From Streptomyces pseudovenezuelae (lineage in GTDB: Bacteria; Actinomycetota; Actinomycetes; Streptomycetales; Streptomycetaceae), in the NCBI RefSeq assembly GCF_029892565.1, contig NZ_JARXVH010000003.1, forward strand, positions 434,001 through 498,000: a stretch of DNA of 64,000 bases. The letters are read 5' to 3'. This document shows positions 60,562-64,000 of the stretch, in pieces. Under the pieces are notes generated by a model, which was not told where the DNA came from, ran no database searches, and was given only the letters and a program-made list of their open reading frames with translations. The position numbers were made by a program, and so were the translations under genes. The first letter of the stretch is position 1, and the number at the start of each line of letters is the position of its first letter.

Positions 60562-61743
60562 TCACTTGCCCCCTTCTGCGTCCGCGAACGACGCCTGGTA
60601 GGCGGCGAACTGGGCCCGCTCCTCGTCGACGAGCGCGTGCCCGTCCGCGTACACGTTCTCGAAGATGGCGAAGTGGTCCGGGTCCGGCATGGCACGGACC
60701 GCCTCGCGCACTCGTTTGCCCAACGCTTCGCTCTCGGTCTCGAGTTCCGCGAAGAATCCCTCGTCCGCGTGGTTTGAGACCTCCAGGTACCGGCGAAGGC
60801 GCAGGATCGGGTCCTTGGCCTCCCAGGCCTCGCGCTCCTCGTCGGCCCGGTACTTCGTCGGGTCGTCGGAGGTGGTGTGCGCGCCCATCCGGTAGGTGTA
60901 CGCCTCCACGAGCGTCGGTCCCTCGCCGCTGCGGGCCCGCTCCAGCGCCCACCGGGTGACCGCGAGACAGGCCAGCACGTCGTTGCCGTCGACCCGCACG
61001 CCCGGGAAGCCGAAGCCCTGCGCGCGCTGGTAGAGCGGCACCCGGGTCTGCTTCTCGGTCGGCTCGGAGATCGCCCACTGGTTGTTCTGGCAGAAGAACA
61101 CCACCGGGGCGTTGTAGACCGCGGAGAAGGTGAACGACTCGGCGACGTCGCCCTGGCTGGAGGCGCCGTCGCCGAAGTAGGCGATGACCGCGCTGTCGGC
61201 GCCGTCCTTGGTGATGCCCATCGCGTAGCCGGTGGCGTGCAGCGTCTGGGAGCCGATGACGATCGTGTAGAGGTGGAAGTTGTTGCCGTTGGGGTCCCAG
61301 CCGCCGTTGTTCACGCCGCGGAACATGCCCAGGAGGTTGGTCGGGTCGACGCCGCGGCACCAGGCGACGCCGTGCTCGCGGTAGGTCGGGAAGACGTAGT
61401 CGTCGTCGCGCAGCGCCCGTCCGGAGCCGATCTGGGCGGCCTCCTGGCCCAGCAGCGAGGCCCACAGGCCCAGCTCACCCTGGCGTTGCAGGGCGGTGGC
61501 CTCGGCGTCGAAGCGGCGCGTGAGCACCATGTCGCGGTACAGGCCGCGCAGGTCCTCGGGGGTGACGCCGACGACGTACTTGTCGTACTCGGTGCTCTTT
61601 ACGCGCTCGCCCTCGGGCGTCAGCAGCTGGACGAGTTCCGGCTCGGCGTTCGGCGCGTTCTTTGCGGTCGTTCGCTTGCCGGCCGTGCTTTTGGCTCCGG
61701 CGCTGCGTCGCGGTTTGCGCGCGGCAGTGCTCTCCACGGTCAC
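60562..61743 (-). CDS. bkdA: branched-chain 2-oxoacid dehydrogenase E1 alpha subunit
   Basis: A 393-residue E1 alpha subunit. The thiamine-diphosphate motif is GDGASSQGDVAESFTFSAVY and NAPVVFFCQNN (about 190-225), and the phosphorylation-loop-like RMGAHTTSDDPTKYR is present. The N-terminal 35 residues are basic and low complexity (ARKPRRSAGAKSTAGKRTTA), an extension not seen in most E1 alpha proteins. The GTG at 61743 has GGAGGAG 4-5 bases upstream. It is the first gene of bkdABC; a strong dyad at 61928-61958 lies upstream. Confidence 0.94.
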   Translation of the reverse strand: MTVESTAARKPRRSAGAKSTAGKRTTAKNAPNAEPELVQLLTPEGERVKSTEYDKYVVGVTPEDLRGLYRDMVLTRRFDAEATALQRQGELGLWASLLGQEAAQIGSGRALRDDDYVFPTYREHGVAWCRGVDPTNLLGMFRGVNNGGWDPNGNNFHLYTIVIGSQTLHATGYAMGITKDGADSAVIAYFGDGASSQGDVAESFTFSAVYNAPVVFFCQNNQWAISEPTEKQTRVPLYQRAQGFGFPGVRVDGNDVLACLAVTRWALERARSGEGPTLVEAYTYRMGAHTTSDDPTKYRADEEREAWEAKDPILRLRRYLEVSNHADEGFFAELETESEALGKRVREAVRAMPDPDHFAIFENVYADGHALVDEERAQFAAYQASFADAEGGK

Positions 61744-61927
61744 GTGTGCTCCTCCGTCGGTCCGGCTACCCGGGTTCGCCGGGCGCCAGTGCGGCTCACC
61801 TGTGTCCCACGGACGCACGGGGTGGGTGCGGCCTTCTGGGGTACAGGCGTGACAGGTGCCCCGGCGAGCGCCCTGCAGAAGGCACGTTACCCAGTGCTCC
61901 ACATTTCTGTGAAACCCCTCCTGACCT

Positions 61928-61958
61928 GCGATTTTGCTTGGATATCCAAGTAAATCGC
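61928..61958. promoter_or_regulatory. AT-rich dyad upstream of bkdA, probable Lrp/AsnC-type operator
   Basis: A perfect 14-base palindrome CTTGGATATCCAAG (61937-61950) is flanked by GCGATTT (61928-61934) and its complement AAATCGC (61952-61958), giving a 31-base nearly perfect dyad. It is about 185 bases upstream of the bkdA start and 130 upstream of the response-regulator start. A BkdR-like (Lrp/AsnC) regulator is the natural candidate. Confidence 0.55.
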
Positions 61959-62022
61959 GAAAGTCGGGAACTCTTCCTGGTCACAGCCTTGCAGGGGGCC
62001 GGAACAACGGCACGTTATCTCG

Positions 62023-62036
62023 GTGACCCAGGTCAC
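62023..62036 (+). promoter_or_regulatory. Crp-like site upstream of the orphan response regulator
   Basis: GTGACCCAGGTCAC is a perfect dyad (GTGACC-CA-GGTCAC) that fits GTG-N6-GNCAC, the reported Streptomyces Crp pattern. It ends 51 bases before the GTG at 62088. Confidence 0.45.
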
Positions 62037-62087
62037 GGGAAGAGTTCCCCTCGGGCGGGACTTCAGGCCCCGTGTGAGACTGCGTAT

Positions 62088-62747
62088 GTGCGCGAAGAGG
62101 GAAAAATCCGAGTATTCCTGCTCGACGACCACGAGGTGGTCCGGCGCGGTGTCCACGAGCTCCTGTCGGTCGAGGACGACATCGAGGTGGTCGGCGAGGC
62201 CGGTACGGCGGCCGACGCGCTGGTGCGAATTCCGGCCACCCGGCCCGACGTGGCGGTGCTCGACGTACGACTGCCGGACGGCAGCGGCGTGGAGGTGTGC
62301 CGGGAGATCCGCTCACAGGACGAGTCGGTGCGGTGCCTGATGTTGACGTCGTTCGCTGATGACGAGGCCCTCTTCGACGCGATCATGGCGGGCGCCTCCG
62401 GATACGTCCTCAAGGCCATCCGCGGCGCCGAGCTGCTGACCGCCGTACGGGACGTCGCGGCCGGCCGGTCCCTGCTCGATCCGGTCGCCACCGCGCGCGT
62501 GCTGGAGCGGCTGCGCGACGGCGGCACCGCGCGGGGCGACGAAAGGCTCGCCCGGCTCACCGTCCAGGAGCGCCGCATCCTCGACCTCATCGGCGAGGGC
62601 CTCACCAACCGCCAGATCGGCGAACAGCTGCACCTCGCCGAGAAGACGATCAAGAACTACGTATCGAGCCTGCTGTCCAAACTCGGCATGCAGCGGCGTT
62701 CCCAGGCAGCCGCGTACGTGGCGCGCATGCAGGCGGAGAGGCACTGA
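62088..62747 (+). CDS. NarL/LuxR-family response regulator, orphan
   Basis: A 219-residue response regulator. Receiver domain residues: Asp13-Asp14, phospho-acceptor Asp59 (VAVLDVRLPDG), Thr in LMLTSFADD and Lys in GYVLKAI. The C-terminal LuxR-type HTH (about 153-210) reads LTVQERRILDLIGEGLTNRQ then LHLAEKTIKNYVSSLLSKLG. No sensor kinase gene is adjacent, so it is an orphan; its position next to bkdA is that of S. coelicolor SCO3818 as far as I recall. The GTG at 62088 lacks a good ribosome site, so a leaderless message or another start is possible. Confidence 0.88.
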   Translation: MREEGKIRVFLLDDHEVVRRGVHELLSVEDDIEVVGEAGTAADALVRIPATRPDVAVLDVRLPDGSGVEVCREIRSQDESVRCLMLTSFADDEALFDAIMAGASGYVLKAIRGAELLTAVRDVAAGRSLLDPVATARVLERLRDGGTARGDERLARLTVQERRILDLIGEGLTNRQIGEQLHLAEKTIKNYVSSLLSKLGMQRRSQAAAYVARMQAERH

Positions 62748-62842
62748 GCGGAGAACCGCCGAGCGGTGATCGCACATGAGTGATCTCGCATTGAGGACTT
62801 ATGTCCCTGTTATCTCGGTTTCCCCGCCCGCACTGTGAACGC

Positions 62843-63289
62843 ATGCCCTCCGACGCGCCCACCGACGTGCTCTCCGCCGAAAAGCTCGCCGTCGAGCTGC
62901 TCGCCCGGACCGACTACGGCCGGATCGCCACCAGCATGCGTGCCCTGCCCTTCCTCGCCTTCGCCCGGCACATCGTCGAGAACGGCCGGGTACTGCTGCG
63001 ACTGCCCAGGAGCTGCGGCTACGACCGGGCCTGCGCCGGCGCGGTGGTGGCGTACGGCTCGGACAACCTGAGCTTCGCGCGGCCGGGCGAGAGCCTGTGG
63101 ACCGTGCAGGTCGTGGGCGCCTGCAAGGCGTACGAGCCGACGGACGCCGAGACCGAGCGGTTCGGGCCGGCGCCCCGCCTGGTGGACGGCGAGCCGTACG
63201 AGCCCGTCTATCTGAGCGTCGAGCCGCAGTTCGGTACCGTGCACTCGACCGGCGGCGGCCTTGAACGCCACTTCGATCACACACTGTGA
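62843..63289 (+). CDS. PPOX-fold flavin-binding family protein
   Basis: A 148-residue protein with the split-beta-barrel pattern of pyridoxamine 5'-phosphate oxidase-related FMN/F420-binding proteins: LARTDYGRIATSMRALPFLA, HIVENGRVLLRLPRSCGYDR, VVAYGSDNLSF and SLWTVQVVGACKAYEPTDAE. These usually act as small flavin or deazaflavin reductases; no substrate can be assigned. ATG at 62843 (a longer frame exists from 62801). Confidence 0.72.
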   Translation: MPSDAPTDVLSAEKLAVELLARTDYGRIATSMRALPFLAFARHIVENGRVLLRLPRSCGYDRACAGAVVAYGSDNLSFARPGESLWTVQVVGACKAYEPTDAETERFGPAPRLVDGEPYEPVYLSVEPQFGTVHSTGGGLERHFDHTL

Positions 63290-63354
63290 CCGATTGCGAC
63301 TGAATGTGACAAAGCCCAGGTCAAGGCACCGGCTCGTGCCCTAGCATCTGGCGC

Positions 63355-64000
63355 GTGCCGCGCTCCCCTTTACCACCCCCATTGCCTCACGCGCCCCCGC
63401 TGGAGCCCTTGCTGCGCCAGTACGCGGCCGGTTCCGCCGTCACCTGCGAGCCCGTCGAACAGGGCCTGCTCAACCGTGGTTACCGGCTGCGCACGACCCG
63501 CGGCCGCTACTTCCTCAAGCACCACTTCGACCCCGAGACCGCCGACCCGGTCGCCATCGCCCGCCAGCACCGGGCCACCCAGCGCCTGGCCGCCCTGGGC
63601 GTCCCGGTGGCCCCACCACTGACCGGCCGGGACGGACGTACGGTCGCCGTCGTCGGCGGCCACGCCTACGCCCTGCACCCGTGGATCGAGGGGCGGCACC
63701 GCAACGGCGGCCAGCTCACCACCACCCAGTGCGAGCGCCTCGGGGCGCTGCTCGGGGTGGTGCACGCGAGCCTGGAGCGCGTGATGCCGCGCCCCACGCG
63801 CGCGTGCGACGAGCCGGCCGACAGCGCCGACCCCGAGGACACGTTCACCCTGATCGACGACCTGCTCACCCGGGTACGGCGCCACCATCCGGCGGACTCC
63901 TTCGACGAGTTGGCCCGCCACCGCCTCCTGGAACGCCGGGCGCTGCTTGAGCAGCACGCCGACCGGCGCCCCCCGCACGGCGCGTGCGTCGGCTGGGTGC
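63355..64000 (+). CDS. aminoglycoside/homoserine-kinase-like phosphotransferase, N-terminal part
   Basis: The frame opens with GTG at 63355 and runs past the window end (215 codons seen). It shows the kinase-like N-lobe of the APH family: EQGLLNRGYRLRTTRGRYFL with KHHF containing the ATP-binding Lys, and AYALHPWIEGRHR, LGALLGVVHASLE of the hinge and helix. The catalytic HxD block is not reached. The family phosphorylates small molecules such as choline, homoserine, aminoglycosides or macrolides; the substrate is unknown. Confidence 0.75.
   Translation, partial: MPRSPLPPPLPHAPPLEPLLRQYAAGSAVTCEPVEQGLLNRGYRLRTTRGRYFLKHHFDPETADPVAIARQHRATQRLAALGVPVAPPLTGRDGRTVAVVGGHAYALHPWIEGRHRNGGQLTTTQCERLGALLGVVHASLERVMPRPTRACDEPADSADPEDTFTLIDDLLTRVRRHHPADSFDELARHRLLERRALLEQHADRRPPHGACVGWV

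Larger units (their letters stand above)
61744..62087. other. 344-base divergent intergenic region, bkdA / response regulator
   Basis: This gap holds the bkdA 5' leader (61744 to about 61900), the dyad at 61928-61958 and a Crp-like site at 62023-62036. No additional ORF with a ribosome site or hairpin RNA was recognised in it. Confidence 0.6.

Noticed and set aside
1..64000. tRNA, rRNA, insertion sequences, prophage, defence islands or a secondary-metabolite cluster
   Set aside because: I looked for clover-leaf TpsiC-type boxes, transposase motifs with terminal repeats, integrases, restriction or CRISPR genes and PKS/NRPS signatures and found none. The window reads as conserved chromosome core.

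Overview
The window is chromosomal DNA from a Streptomyces-type actinomycete. Evidence: very high GC with strong third-position GC bias, frequent GTG/TTG starts, long G+C-rich inverted-repeat terminators without U-tracts, and typical Streptomyces families (SALP, SpoIIE-type phosphatases, snapalysin/SnpR, a sortase-sorted LAETG protein, mycothiol-type enzymes, a bkd branched-chain 2-oxoacid dehydrogenase cluster). A perfect parS site (38538-38557) between aspS and a SpoIIE phosphatase gene, together with the order thrS-like, metG, aspS, acyl-CoA dehydrogenase, M18 peptidase, DD-carboxypeptidase, bkdCBA and orphan LuxR regulator, places it in the conserved chromosome core on one flank of oriC. 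From memory this matches the S. coelicolor SCO377x-382x neighbourhood; I could not check that by search.

Layout. 0-5 kb: tail of a DUF4142 protein, GH13 alpha-glucosidase, LAETG surface protein, AAA ATPase-DUF234. 5-8.4 kb: nucleoside hydrolase and an editing-domain-less threonyl-tRNA synthetase whose leader holds an 18-codon ORF with three consecutive Thr codons followed by a terminator (apparent ribosome-mediated attenuator); divergent lipoprotein. 8.4-13.2 kb: GAF-ANTAR protein, TIGR03943/permease pair, XRE-TPR regulator divergent from a 54-aa exported peptide (candidate peptide signalling pair). 13.2-20.5 kb: mechanosensitive-channel-like protein, M20 hydrolase, small secreted and membrane proteins, SpoIIE phosphatase, SDR protein, SH3 protein. 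20.6-25 kb: membrane protein, a scar joining two 5'-truncated gene remnants, EEP hydrolase, FUSC transporter. 25-30.7 kb: snapalysin/LysR pair around an operator, PhoX-type phosphatase, VWA protein.

30.7-43.7 kb: metG, pectate lyase, broken polysaccharide pyruvyl transferase gene, Tat-exported intradiol dioxygenase, aspS, parS, PAS-GAF-SpoIIE-HATPase protein, AI-2E-type transporter, pirin, SseB protein. 43.8-54.2 kb: acyl-CoA dehydrogenase, M18 aminopeptidase, DUF6458 protein, thioredoxin-NHL protein, LURP-like protein, ECF sigma/anti-sigma-like fusion, SALP, nitrilase-family hydrolase, maleylpyruvate isomerase-like protein. 54.2-64 kb: GntR-MFS operon, DD-carboxypeptidase, GNAT, bkdA-bkdB-bkdC operon with a strong upstream dyad, orphan response regulator, PPOX-fold protein and the start of a phosphotransferase.

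Functionally the region mixes housekeeping translation genes (metG, aspS, second thrS), branched-chain amino acid catabolism feeding fatty-acid starter units (bkd), secreted degradative enzymes and many regulators. No insertion sequence, prophage, CRISPR array, tRNA or rRNA gene and no biosynthetic gene cluster was seen. The most notable items are the thrS attenuator, the divergent TPR-regulator/exported-peptide pair, the bkd operator dyad, a chromosomal repeat read in frame inside a CDS, recurrent short duplications spanning stop codons, and two loci with clear gene decay.
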